Part shown: positions 1 to 6,068 of the stretch, in pieces
Numbering within the stretch: position 1 is the first letter of the stretch
Layout: each line of letters opens with the position of its first letter
Origin: Archaeoglobaceae archaeon
GTDB lineage: Archaea > Halobacteriota > Archaeoglobi > Archaeoglobales > Archaeoglobaceae
NCBI GenBank assembly: GCA_027066965.1
Contig: JAMOMT010000160.1
Span: 1 to 26,543 of the forward strand
Direction of reading: 5' to 3'
Length of the DNA: 26,543 bases
The notes under the pieces: generated by a model
What the model was told of the DNA's origin: nothing
What the model saw: only the letters and a program-made list of their open reading frames with translations
Database searches by the model: none
Translations under genes and position numbers: made by a program

Positions 1-328
1 TCGTGAGGCAGAAGTAAACGGAGAGGTTGGCGACGCTCCCAGAAGTTGGCTGGACATTAACATGCTCAGCTCCAAAGAGTTTCTTTGCTAGCCTCACAGC
101 TTCAAGCTCCACCCTGTCCACGTACTCACACCCAGAGTAAACTCTCTCCCCTGGCCTTCCCTCAGCGTACCTGTGCTGCACATCACTAAACATAACTGCT
201 CTGACAGCCATACTCGTGACGTTCTCACTCGCTATTAGTGGAAGGCTCCTACTCAGAAAGCACTCGTGGAAGAGCAGGAGTTCGTAAAGTTTTCCAAGAT
301 CGGTTTCCTTTTTACTGTTGCTAGTCAC
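1..328 (-). CDS. glyA: Serine hydroxymethyltransferase, N-terminal part (cut by left edge)
   Basis: SHMT interconverts serine and glycine using PLP and a one-carbon carrier (probably tetrahydromethanopterin in such archaea; inference). Reading the minus strand from a GTG at 328 gives the family's N-terminal landmarks: PLIASENVTS near residue 28, HRYAEGRPGERVYSGCEYVD, and LFGAEHVNVQPTSGSVAN just before the edge. About 109 residues are visible and the frame stays open. The GTG overlaps the hydF stop (GGTGACTAG), so the gene is translationally coupled to hydF and is the last visible gene of the hydG-x-hydF-glyA operon. In vitro H-cluster assembly work has implicated SHMT and glycine-cleavage proteins in supplying the azadithiolate bridge, which gives a reason for this position. 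Whether the genome has a second glyA cannot be seen. The family call is firm; the dedicated role is inferred. Confidence 0.9.
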   Translation of the reverse strand, partial: MTSNSKKETDLGKLYELLLFHECFLSRSLPLIASENVTSMAVRAVMFSDVQHRYAEGRPGERVYSGCEYVDRVELEAVRLAKKLFGAEHVNVQPTSGSVANLSVYFCLT

Positions 329-1565
329 CGAAAACCTCCCTCCACGTTTCCATGGCCTCGGGAAACATCTCTATCGCCCTTGGTAGTATACCGTGAACGT
401 ACGCTATCACGAGCCCGTAGTTTGTTATAGGCACTCCCGCCCTCCTCGCCAAGTTCATCCTGTACCTCATGTGCCTCCTCGTGAGCGTGCAGGCTCCGCA
501 GTGGATTATCAGACTATATCTTGAGAGGACAGTGGGATCGGAAGGAAAACTTCCCCCCATGACGTGGTCGAACTTAACGTCTCCAGCGATGTTTCTGATC
601 CACCTAGGAATCTTCACTCTACCTATATCGTCGGGAGATGGATGGTGTGTGCATGCCTCAGCTACAAGAACTCTGTCGCCTGGCTTCAACTTCCTTATCT
701 GACCCAGACCTCTTATGAGCTCCGGAAGGTCACCAGTCCTGAACCTCGCCTCAAGTATGGAGAAGCTCGTGAGCCTCACGTCTTTTGGTGTGTCCGCTGC
801 GGCCCTCGTGAAGGCATGAGAGTCCGTAATCACAATATTAGGTTTCTTCTTCAGCCCATCAAGAGCCCACTTGAGCTCTCTCTCCTTAACTATAACGCAG
901 CTTGCCCCCACATCGAGAATGTTCCTTATCGCTTGTACCTGAGGGTATATCAACCTACCCTTCGGAGCTCCGAGGTCTATTGGTATATTCAGAACAGCTA
1001 ACTCTCCTTTTCTTACTAAATCATCAAGAAACTGAGTGGTATCGAAGTCGGGAGCTATTCTGAGGATACTGTGAATGAGTTCGTCTAAATTTTGACGGTA
1101 CTTAGCACTCACCTTAACGACTCTCGCTCCAACTTGCAGGTTAAGCTTGAAGTTCGGGTTTAGGTCGACCTTATTAACTGCCACGAGAAACCTGATGTCG
1201 TTTTCGACGAAAAGGTCGACGAGGTTTTTTTCGAATTCGCCAAAACCCTCGGTAGCATCAACGACGAGCACAGCAACATCGACTATGCCTAGTAGATCGA
1301 GAGTTTTTCTGACTCTCTCTGCTCCAAGTTCGCTGAAGTCTCCCAGACCTGCGGTATCTATGAACGTCACAGGTATTCCAATGTCGACATCGAAAAACAC
1401 AGGATCGGTCGTGGTTCCGGGTTTGGAAGAAACTATGGAGACCTCCTGATTTGTTAGAGCGTTGATCAGCGTCGATTTTCCGGCGTTGGTTCGGCCAAAA
1501 ATTCCGATGTGTAACCTCATCGAACGGGGTGTGCTTAAGTAGCCACCCGGACCAATCACACTCAC
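321..1565 (-). CDS. hydF: [FeFe]-hydrogenase maturation GTPase HydF
   Basis: HydF is the GTPase scaffold on which the diiron subcluster is completed before transfer to apo-HydA. The 414-residue product has the expected order: a GTPase domain with P-loop GRTNAGKS (24-31), DTAGLGD switch and NKVD; a middle dimerisation region; and a C-terminal cluster-binding domain. The C-terminal Fe-S ligand pattern is intact: C305-x-H307, 47 residues, then H355-C356-x2-C359. The chosen GTG start at 1565 overlaps the previous stop as GTGA and has GGGAGG 8 bases upstream; an ATG at 1520 lacks a good ribosome site. The gene also overlaps the downstream SHMT start. Length and motifs are normal for the family. 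Confidence 0.97.
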   Translation of the reverse strand: MSVIGPGGYLSTPRSMRLHIGIFGRTNAGKSTLINALTNQEVSIVSSKPGTTTDPVFFDVDIGIPVTFIDTAGLGDFSELGAERVRKTLDLLGIVDVAVLVVDATEGFGEFEKNLVDLFVENDIRFLVAVNKVDLNPNFKLNLQVGARVVKVSAKYRQNLDELIHSILRIAPDFDTTQFLDDLVRKGELAVLNIPIDLGAPKGRLIYPQVQAIRNILDVGASCVIVKERELKWALDGLKKKPNIVITDSHAFTRAAADTPKDVRLTSFSILEARFRTGDLPELIRGLGQIRKLKPGDRVLVAEACTHHPSPDDIGRVKIPRWIRNIAGDVKFDHVMGGSFPSDPTVLSRYSLIIHCGACTLTRRHMRYRMNLARRAGVPITNYGLVIAYVHGILPRAIEMFPEAMETWREVFGD

Positions 1566-1855
1566 AAATTTCGCCTCCCAGAAATTCCTGCATCTTTCAG
1601 ACGTAAAGCTAGAAAGTTAACTATCTCATCCACTATTTCCTCGTCCTCGCACTCCACGACCACGCCAAGGTTACTATAAAGCAGAATTTTTTTGGGAGGA
1701 AAAAATAGTTCTTCGCTCTTCTCTCCTGCAATGAAAGACCACCTTTTCCCCAAGACTTCTGCAAACCACACTCCAACGTCAAACTTCTCCTTTACTTCTC
1801 TCGCCAGAGCTTCGAGCTTCGTGTTGAAATTAGAAGTACAAATCTCTCTCGCCAT
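1562..1855 (-). CDS. Hypothetical 97-residue protein in the hydrogenase maturation operon
   Basis: I do not recognise this family. The gene sits between hydG and hydF, overlapping hydG by 26 bases and hydF by 4, so it is almost certainly cotranslated with the maturases. The product is soluble, mixed helix/strand by eye, with a helical N-terminal segment (TKLEALAREVKEKF), a central Trp/Phe-rich part (VGVWFAEVLGKRWSF) and an acidic segment VVECEDEEIVDEIV before the C-terminus. It has two Cys (6 and about 69), no CxxC motif and no membrane segment. It does not resemble the small TM1266-type regulator often linked to bacterial [FeFe] hydrogenases. Position suggests an accessory maturation or regulatory role; this is inference only. 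Confidence 0.8.
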   Translation of the reverse strand: MAREICTSNFNTKLEALAREVKEKFDVGVWFAEVLGKRWSFIAGEKSEELFFPPKKILLYSNLGVVVECEDEEIVDEIVNFLALRLKDAGISGRRNL

Positions 1856-3353
1856 TCTCGATCCTTTTCAGGTAATCTTCAAACCTCTCGTAAACTTTCT
1901 CAGGAACTAGCTCTTTCAGTTCTTTCATCTCCTTTTCTACTATTTTTTCTCCAACTTTCCTTGTTTCCTCGCTTGCGAAGTCCTCGAGGTACTCCTTGTA
2001 AGTCAAAACGGCGTTCAGCTTGCAGAATATTCTCTCCTTGCCCGTTTTCAGCAACTTCATTATTCTCTTACCCGTTCTGCCACACCTGTAGCCTGCTGTG
2101 CAGAAAGAAACTATGTACCCCATTTCCGCGAGCCACTTAATTCCCTCGTCGAGACTTCTAGTGTCTCCAAGCTCGAACTGCTGCCTTTCGAGTTCCTGCT
2201 CCGTATAACTCTCGCTGTAAGCACCAATTCCTATTCTCGATCCAAAGTCAGTCTGAGTTATACCAAGAGAAAGAACTTCTCTCCTGACGTACTCAGGCTC
2301 TCTAGCTGTTAGAATCATCCCCGTGTACGGAACGGAGAGCCTAACGACGGTTATGAACTTTTTGAAGTCCTCATCCGAAACCTTGTACTCGGCTTTCTGC
2401 ACGAAAGGTGTGTTCGCAGCAGGCCTGAGCCTCGGGAAGGATATCGTGTGCGGACCGATGCCATACCTCTCCTCAAGCTCCCTTGAGTGCAGAAGGAGAG
2501 CCATGACTTCGAAACGCCAGTCATAGAGGCCAAGCAGGACTCCTATACCTACGTCGTCAACCCCAGCTTCCAAAGCCCTGTGCATGCAGTAAAGCCTCCA
2601 GTGATAGTTGCCCTTTATCGTGTCCCCCGGATGAACTCTCGCGTAAGTCTCATGATGGTACGTCTCCTGGAAGACCTGAAATGTCCCTATTCCTATCTCC
2701 CTTAGCATCTCTAGTTCTCCTATCGTCATTGGTGCCGCGTTTACGTTTACTCTCCTTATCTCTCCCCACCCCTTTCTCGCCCTAACTTTCACGCTGTAGA
2801 TCTCTCTGAGCGTATCGGCTACGTAGTTCGCGTCAGATAAACCGGGAAACTCTCCGTAAGAAGTTATCAACCTCTTGTGACCCATTGCAGCGAGTCTCTC
2901 TGCCTCTGCCCTAACCTCTTCAGGATTTAGCCTCTTCCTGACGACCCTGTTGTCCCTCCTGAATCCGCAGTACAGACAGTTGTTCACACACAGGTTGGAG
3001 CAGTACAGAGGAGCAAACGTAACGATTCTATTATCGTATACTGCCCTTTTAATCTCCCCGGCAGCCTCGAACATCTCCTTCCAAAGTTCTTCGTCCCTAA
3101 CGTTGAGCAAGGTAGCGGTCTCCTCCGGCTCGAGGCACTCTTTATCGCAGACGGCCTTATCTATAATTCTCCGAACCTCCCCAGGAGACGGATCTCTACA
3201 CTCCTTGAGAGTTCTCTGGATAAACTCCTCATCGATAAAGTCTCCTCCTTCCATGTAGCGTCCGTAGTCGTCTTCGGGTTCGAGTCTCTCCTCCATCCAC
3301 TCTCTCAGCCTGCGAGGGAGCGAGTCAATCCAAGAGTTCACAAGAACCTCCAT
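1830..3353 (-). CDS. hydG: [FeFe]-hydrogenase maturase HydG (radical SAM tyrosine lyase), variant C-terminal cysteines
   Basis: HydG cleaves tyrosine with SAM chemistry to make the CO and CN- ligands of the H-cluster. The radical SAM motif is C122-VNN-C126-LY-C129, preceded by the typical ITFAPLY-like segment (VTFAPLYCSNLC). The TIM-barrel landmarks DDVGIGVLLGLYDWRFEV and GPHTISFPRLRPA are present. The C-terminal auxiliary-cluster motif is altered: where HydG normally has CTACYR, this reads C418-TAG-YR-C424, with the last ligand position C444 kept. The frame permits a TTG at 3383, but the ATG at 3353 has AAGGTG 6 bases upstream and gives 507 residues, about 35 longer at the N-terminus than typical HydG. 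First gene of the maturation operon. A ThiH-like paralogue is the alternative, but the hydrogenase neighbours argue for HydG. Confidence 0.92.
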   Translation of the reverse strand: MEVLVNSWIDSLPRRLREWMEERLEPEDDYGRYMEGGDFIDEEFIQRTLKECRDPSPGEVRRIIDKAVCDKECLEPEETATLLNVRDEELWKEMFEAAGEIKRAVYDNRIVTFAPLYCSNLCVNNCLYCGFRRDNRVVRKRLNPEEVRAEAERLAAMGHKRLITSYGEFPGLSDANYVADTLREIYSVKVRARKGWGEIRRVNVNAAPMTIGELEMLREIGIGTFQVFQETYHHETYARVHPGDTIKGNYHWRLYCMHRALEAGVDDVGIGVLLGLYDWRFEVMALLLHSRELEERYGIGPHTISFPRLRPAANTPFVQKAEYKVSDEDFKKFITVVRLSVPYTGMILTAREPEYVRREVLSLGITQTDFGSRIGIGAYSESYTEQELERQQFELGDTRSLDEGIKWLAEMGYIVSFCTAGYRCGRTGKRIMKLLKTGKERIFCKLNAVLTYKEYLEDFASEETRKVGEKIVEKEMKELKELVPEKVYERFEDYLKRIENGERDLYF

Positions 3354-3387
3354 GTTCAACACCTTCCATATCAATACCTGCAAATAG

Positions 3388-3402
3388 CTTATTAAATTTT
3401 CT
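3388..3402 (-). promoter_or_regulatory. Probable promoter of the hydG operon
   Basis: The minus strand reads GAAAATTTAATAAGC here, an archaeal TATA-like element about 40 bases upstream of the hydG ATG at 3353, predicting a short leader of roughly 15-20 bases that includes the AAGGTG ribosome site. Confidence 0.5.
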
Positions 3403-3435
3403 CCGTTTTAGGCTTGTTTAGTATTACTCAGTAAG

Positions 3436-3452
3436 ACAAAAAAATAGAAAAT
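3436..3452 (-). terminator. T-rich terminator after the hydABC operon
   Basis: On the minus strand a run of seven T (TTTCTATTTTTTTG) lies about 50 bases after the cytochrome b stop and before the hydG TATA box. Oligo-T tracts are the usual archaeal terminators, so hydABC and the hydG operon are probably separate transcripts. Confidence 0.5.
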
Positions 3453-3495
3453 CGAATAACATTGAATGAGTTTCAACCCCTTTTTCAAATTCTTT

Positions 3496-4206
3496 TTAGT
3501 CCTTCCTAGACTCCACGACTTCCACGACATCTCTCTCGAACCACTTGGGATTGTGCTCGATTGCCCACTCCACAGGCACTGTACCGCTGCCAATCCTGAA
3601 CATCGAAACGAAGTCAGGCCAATTGATTACAACGAGGGGCACATGCACGAACGTGACGAAGAGTGTCACCAGAATTGCTATCCACACGTGGGCGTTGAAG
3701 AATAACCAGACTCCGTCTTTTCCAAGAGCCTGCCTGAAGAAGAACAACATCCACCCAGTCAGCCCGAGGACTGCAAGGCTGAAAACCACAGTTATCCCAA
3801 GGAGTTTCTGTCCAGCGTTGTACTTGCTTTGTGGAGGAGCACCAGGCTTCGCGAACCAGAACCTCTCCAAGTACTTGTAGAGCTTCGTACCTTTCAGAAA
3901 CCTGTACGGATACCCGCCAAAGTTCTTCCACCAAGCCAGCGTGTCTCTGTCCCAGTTGAGCACCTCCTGTAGGAAGAGAAAGACTCTGTCCGGAGCTATA
4001 AGCAAGTAGGAAACGACTGTCACCGTAAGCACGAGTCCAGCAAGAATGTGAACATTCATAAGCATAGCAGCCTCTGCACCGCTAACGAGCCTAAAGTAAA
4101 CAGCAGCCCCTGTCAGAAAGAGGATGTACCAGCAGACCATGTTCACGAAGTGCATTATCCTGCTCGAAAGAGGATGCCTTAGAACGACTCCTTTCACGAG
4201 AATCAC
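3496..4206 (-). CDS. Di-haem cytochrome b membrane subunit of the [FeFe] hydrogenase (formate-dehydrogenase gamma type)
   Basis: The 236-residue product is a four-helix membrane protein of the FdnI/formate dehydrogenase gamma-subunit type. It carries electrons between the enzyme on the outer face and quinone in the membrane. Helices lie near 21-40, 47-70, 135-157 and 168-192. The four haem-ligand histidines of the family can be placed at H19 (RIMHF), H53 (MNVHIL), H173 (NAHVWI) and H188 (TFVHVP), and the family segment KYNAGQKLL is at 128-136. The GTG start at 4206 has AGGAGG 5 bases upstream and overlaps the hydB stop by 4 bases. No formate dehydrogenase genes are present, so hydA/hydB are the natural partners. 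The C-terminal tail from about 205 is soluble and charged. Confidence 0.92.
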   Translation of the reverse strand: MILVKGVVLRHPLSSRIMHFVNMVCWYILFLTGAAVYFRLVSGAEAAMLMNVHILAGLVLTVTVVSYLLIAPDRVFLFLQEVLNWDRDTLAWWKNFGGYPYRFLKGTKLYKYLERFWFAKPGAPPQSKYNAGQKLLGITVVFSLAVLGLTGWMLFFFRQALGKDGVWLFFNAHVWIAILVTLFVTFVHVPLVVINWPDFVSMFRIGSGTVPVEWAIEHNPKWFERDVVEVVESRKD

Positions 4207-4520
4207 CCCGTCCTCCTGAAGTATTTCGTGTGAAGTAGAGATTCGCTGACCTCCCCAAAAGGCTGACCTGCAAACTCGTCGTAAAACCTCTTTATCATCG
4301 GGTTCTGTTGACTTGCAGCCAAGCTGTAAGTCTTTCTAACCCTCTCGTCGTCTTTGTACTGGCCGCTCTGCCGCATCTTTATGTACCTGTTTCTGTGAAC
4401 AAAAAGATCGGTCACCTTGTACGCTCCAACAGCTAAAGCTGCCACGGTAACTCCGAAAACTTTCAAAAGTCCTCTCCTCGTTATTCTAAGACTTGCGGGT
4501 TTTTCGATGAACCATCTCAC
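4203..4520 (-). CDS. hydB: [FeFe]-hydrogenase small subunit with Tat signal (HydB type)
   Basis: A 105-residue protein matching the small subunit of periplasmic [FeFe] hydrogenases. It begins with a twin-arginine signal (ITRRGLLKVFG, Arg15-Arg16) followed by a hydrophobic stretch (VTVAALAVGAY). The mature part has the HydB pattern of a helix with YIKMRQSGQY, then ASQQNPMIKRFYDEF and a C-terminal LLHTKYF, equivalent to the LLHTHWF end of the Desulfovibrio subunit. HydA has no signal of its own, so it is probably carried across the membrane with HydB through Tat. Two starts are possible: GTG at 4529 and GTG at 4520. I chose 4520 because GAGGTGA lies 5 bases upstream. It follows hydA almost directly and overlaps the cytochrome b gene by 4 bases. 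Confidence 0.9.
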   Translation of the reverse strand: MRWFIEKPASLRITRRGLLKVFGVTVAALAVGAYKVTDLFVHRNRYIKMRQSGQYKDDERVRKTYSLAASQQNPMIKRFYDEFAGQPFGEVSESLLHTKYFRRTG

Positions 4521-4530
4521 GCCGATCACC

Positions 4531-5856
4531 TCACAGTGGAAGAGGAAGAACGGGATCTATCCAAGAAGTTCCCATCGGCTCCACGGGCTGTCCACCTCCG
4601 TTTAAGCAGCCTCCAGGGCACGTCATTACCTCGATGAAGTGATACCTACTCGTGCCTGCAAGGACTTCCTCTATAACAGGCTTAATGTGCATGCCTCCAA
4701 ACCCTATTCCGTTTACCACGCAGACATTCAGCGTTACCTCGTCGATTCCAGTTTCCTTTCTTAGCTCCTTCTTAAGCGGAATCGTCACGCTTGCGTGAAC
4801 TCTCGGGTAAGTATAACCTCTCACTTTCACGAAGTCCCATTCTTCGCTCGTTGCAGGAGGCTCCTGGCCTGAGAGGACACTCCAAGCAAACCTCATCGCA
4901 GCCTCCATAACTCCTCCACTGGTCCCGAAAATAGTTCCACCACCGCTGTACCACTCGAAGTCCTCTGGATTTTCGTTTTCAGAGAACTCGAGTGGGTTTA
5001 TTCCCTTCCTCCTGAAGAGTTCGGCCAAGTCTCTAGTTGTCAAAACCGCGTCAACGTCTCTAAAAGGCGGGACACTTTCTGGTATAAGCCCCTTCTCCCT
5101 GAGCCACCTCCACGCACTGTTGAATTCCGGCCTAGACGCCTCGTATATTTTTGCTGTGCAGGGCATAACACCAACAGTGTAAACTTTCTCGGGCGAAACT
5201 TTCCAGACCTTCAGAGCCCCATACGTTTTAGCTGTTGGCCCCGCCATCTGCTGTGGAGACTTGCAGCTTGAAATGTGAGGCAGTATCTCTGGGTAGTAAA
5301 GTTCAGCGTACCTGACCCACGCGGGACAGCACGAGGTGAACTGAGGTAGAGGTCTGTTCTCGAACTCCTTCAACTCCAATCGAACTTTCTTCCTCCAGCT
5401 GCCGGGATAGCTGTCTGTTATCTCGAACTCTATTTCCTTCAGTCCGAGCTCCCAGTAAGCTACTCTTCCTATGAGTTCCGTTCCCTCCTCCATTATCGTC
5501 TGATCTGCAGCAAAGTTGTTCTCGTAAACCTTAAACCCTGCCTTCTTCAAAGCGGCGTGAAGTCTCGCTACCGTAAGTGTCCCCGGTGGTTTTCCGAATT
5601 CCTCGGCTATGGCAACCCTGACGGCGGGAGCGACTATTGCGACGACTGTCCACCCACCGTTCAGTTTCTCCATCACATCCTCAAGAAAGCTCATCTGCTC
5701 TATTGCACCGAAAGGGCAGTTAATCAGGCACTGGCCACAGTTAATGCACATGTCGTAATCTATCGAGTGCCTAACCCCTATCTCTCCCTGCATCGCTCCA
5801 GTAGGACATTGTGTTCTGCAAGTGTCACAGCCAACGCACCTTTCTGAAACCCTCAC
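4531..5856 (-). CDS. hydA: [FeFe]-hydrogenase catalytic subunit HydA
   Basis: Catalyses reversible H2 oxidation at the H-cluster. Residues 7-17 and 37-47 are two [4Fe-4S] motifs (CVGCDTCRTQC, CINCGQCLINC). All H-cluster motifs are intact: L1 TSCCPAW (C176 proton-transfer position, C177 ligand), L2 MPCTAK (C233), and L3 TCPGGCLNGGGQP (C413, C417). The domain order matches the two-cluster periplasmic enzyme of Desulfovibrio. There appear to be inserted segments around 131-165 and 250-265. The first usable start codon is GTG at 5856, only six residues before the first Cys. Upstream, 29 further sense codons are in frame without ATG, GTG or TTG; an ATT at 5868 follows GGGAGGGCGAA. The start is therefore less certain than the rest. 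First gene of hydA-hydB-cytochrome b. Confidence 0.97.
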   Translation of the reverse strand: MRVSERCVGCDTCRTQCPTGAMQGEIGVRHSIDYDMCINCGQCLINCPFGAIEQMSFLEDVMEKLNGGWTVVAIVAPAVRVAIAEEFGKPPGTLTVARLHAALKKAGFKVYENNFAADQTIMEEGTELIGRVAYWELGLKEIEFEITDSYPGSWRKKVRLELKEFENRPLPQFTSCCPAWVRYAELYYPEILPHISSCKSPQQMAGPTAKTYGALKVWKVSPEKVYTVGVMPCTAKIYEASRPEFNSAWRWLREKGLIPESVPPFRDVDAVLTTRDLAELFRRKGINPLEFSENENPEDFEWYSGGGTIFGTSGGVMEAAMRFAWSVLSGQEPPATSEEWDFVKVRGYTYPRVHASVTIPLKKELRKETGIDEVTLNVCVVNGIGFGGMHIKPVIEEVLAGTSRYHFIEVMTCPGGCLNGGGQPVEPMGTSWIDPVLPLPL

Positions 5857-5960
5857 TATTCCAGCAATTTCGCCCTCCCTGTATGTTTTTAGTCCCGAAA
5901 GCTTAACCGAACTGGGCGAAAAAGTTCTAATTTTTTCAACCAGCTACACCACCCCCGTTC

Positions 5961-5983
5961 GTTTCCTAAATTTAACACGAAAC
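5961..5983. promoter_or_regulatory. Inverted repeat between hydA TATA box and its predicted transcript start
   Basis: GTTTC (5961-5965) and GAAAC (5979-5983) form an inverted repeat around the 8-base palindrome TAAATTTA (5967-5974). It lies just downstream of the minus-strand TATA element of hydA, where a bound repressor would block transcription, and about 50 bases upstream of the hydE TATA box. Candidate operator only. Confidence 0.35.
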
Positions 5984-5986
5984 CAG

Positions 5987-6000
5987 ATAAAATTTATAAT
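5987..6000 (-). promoter_or_regulatory. TATA box of hydA operon
   Basis: The minus strand reads ATTATAAATTTTAT. Transcription would begin near 5965-5970, leaving a leader of about 110 bases before the GTG at 5856, which is long for this window. Confidence 0.5.
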
Positions 6001-6030
6001 TTTTGCTACTATCTTCAAGAGTGGTAAGAA

Positions 6031-6047
6031 TATTTAAAATTATATAT
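6031..6047 (+). promoter_or_regulatory. TATA box of hydE
   Basis: TATTTAAAATTATATAT is centred about 28 bases before the ATG at 6069. That predicts a leaderless message and supports that start over a TTG-like extension at 6003; no ribosome site is visible. Confidence 0.6.
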
Positions 6048-6068
6048 CGAAAAACTCAGAACGAAACT

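Noticed and set aside
1562..1855. 97-residue gene as the TM1266-type hydrogenase regulator
   Set aside because: Length is similar, but the ferredoxin-like pattern of that family is not visible.
1830..3353. Reading the HydG gene as ThiH (thiamine tyrosine lyase)
   Set aside because: The C-terminal region with C418 and C444, the length and the operon with hydF and hydA fit HydG; no thiamine genes are near.
3470..3490. TTGAA/TTCAA repeat near the hydABC end
   Set aside because: Only 5-base arms in AT-rich DNA; likely chance, and the T run nearby explains termination.
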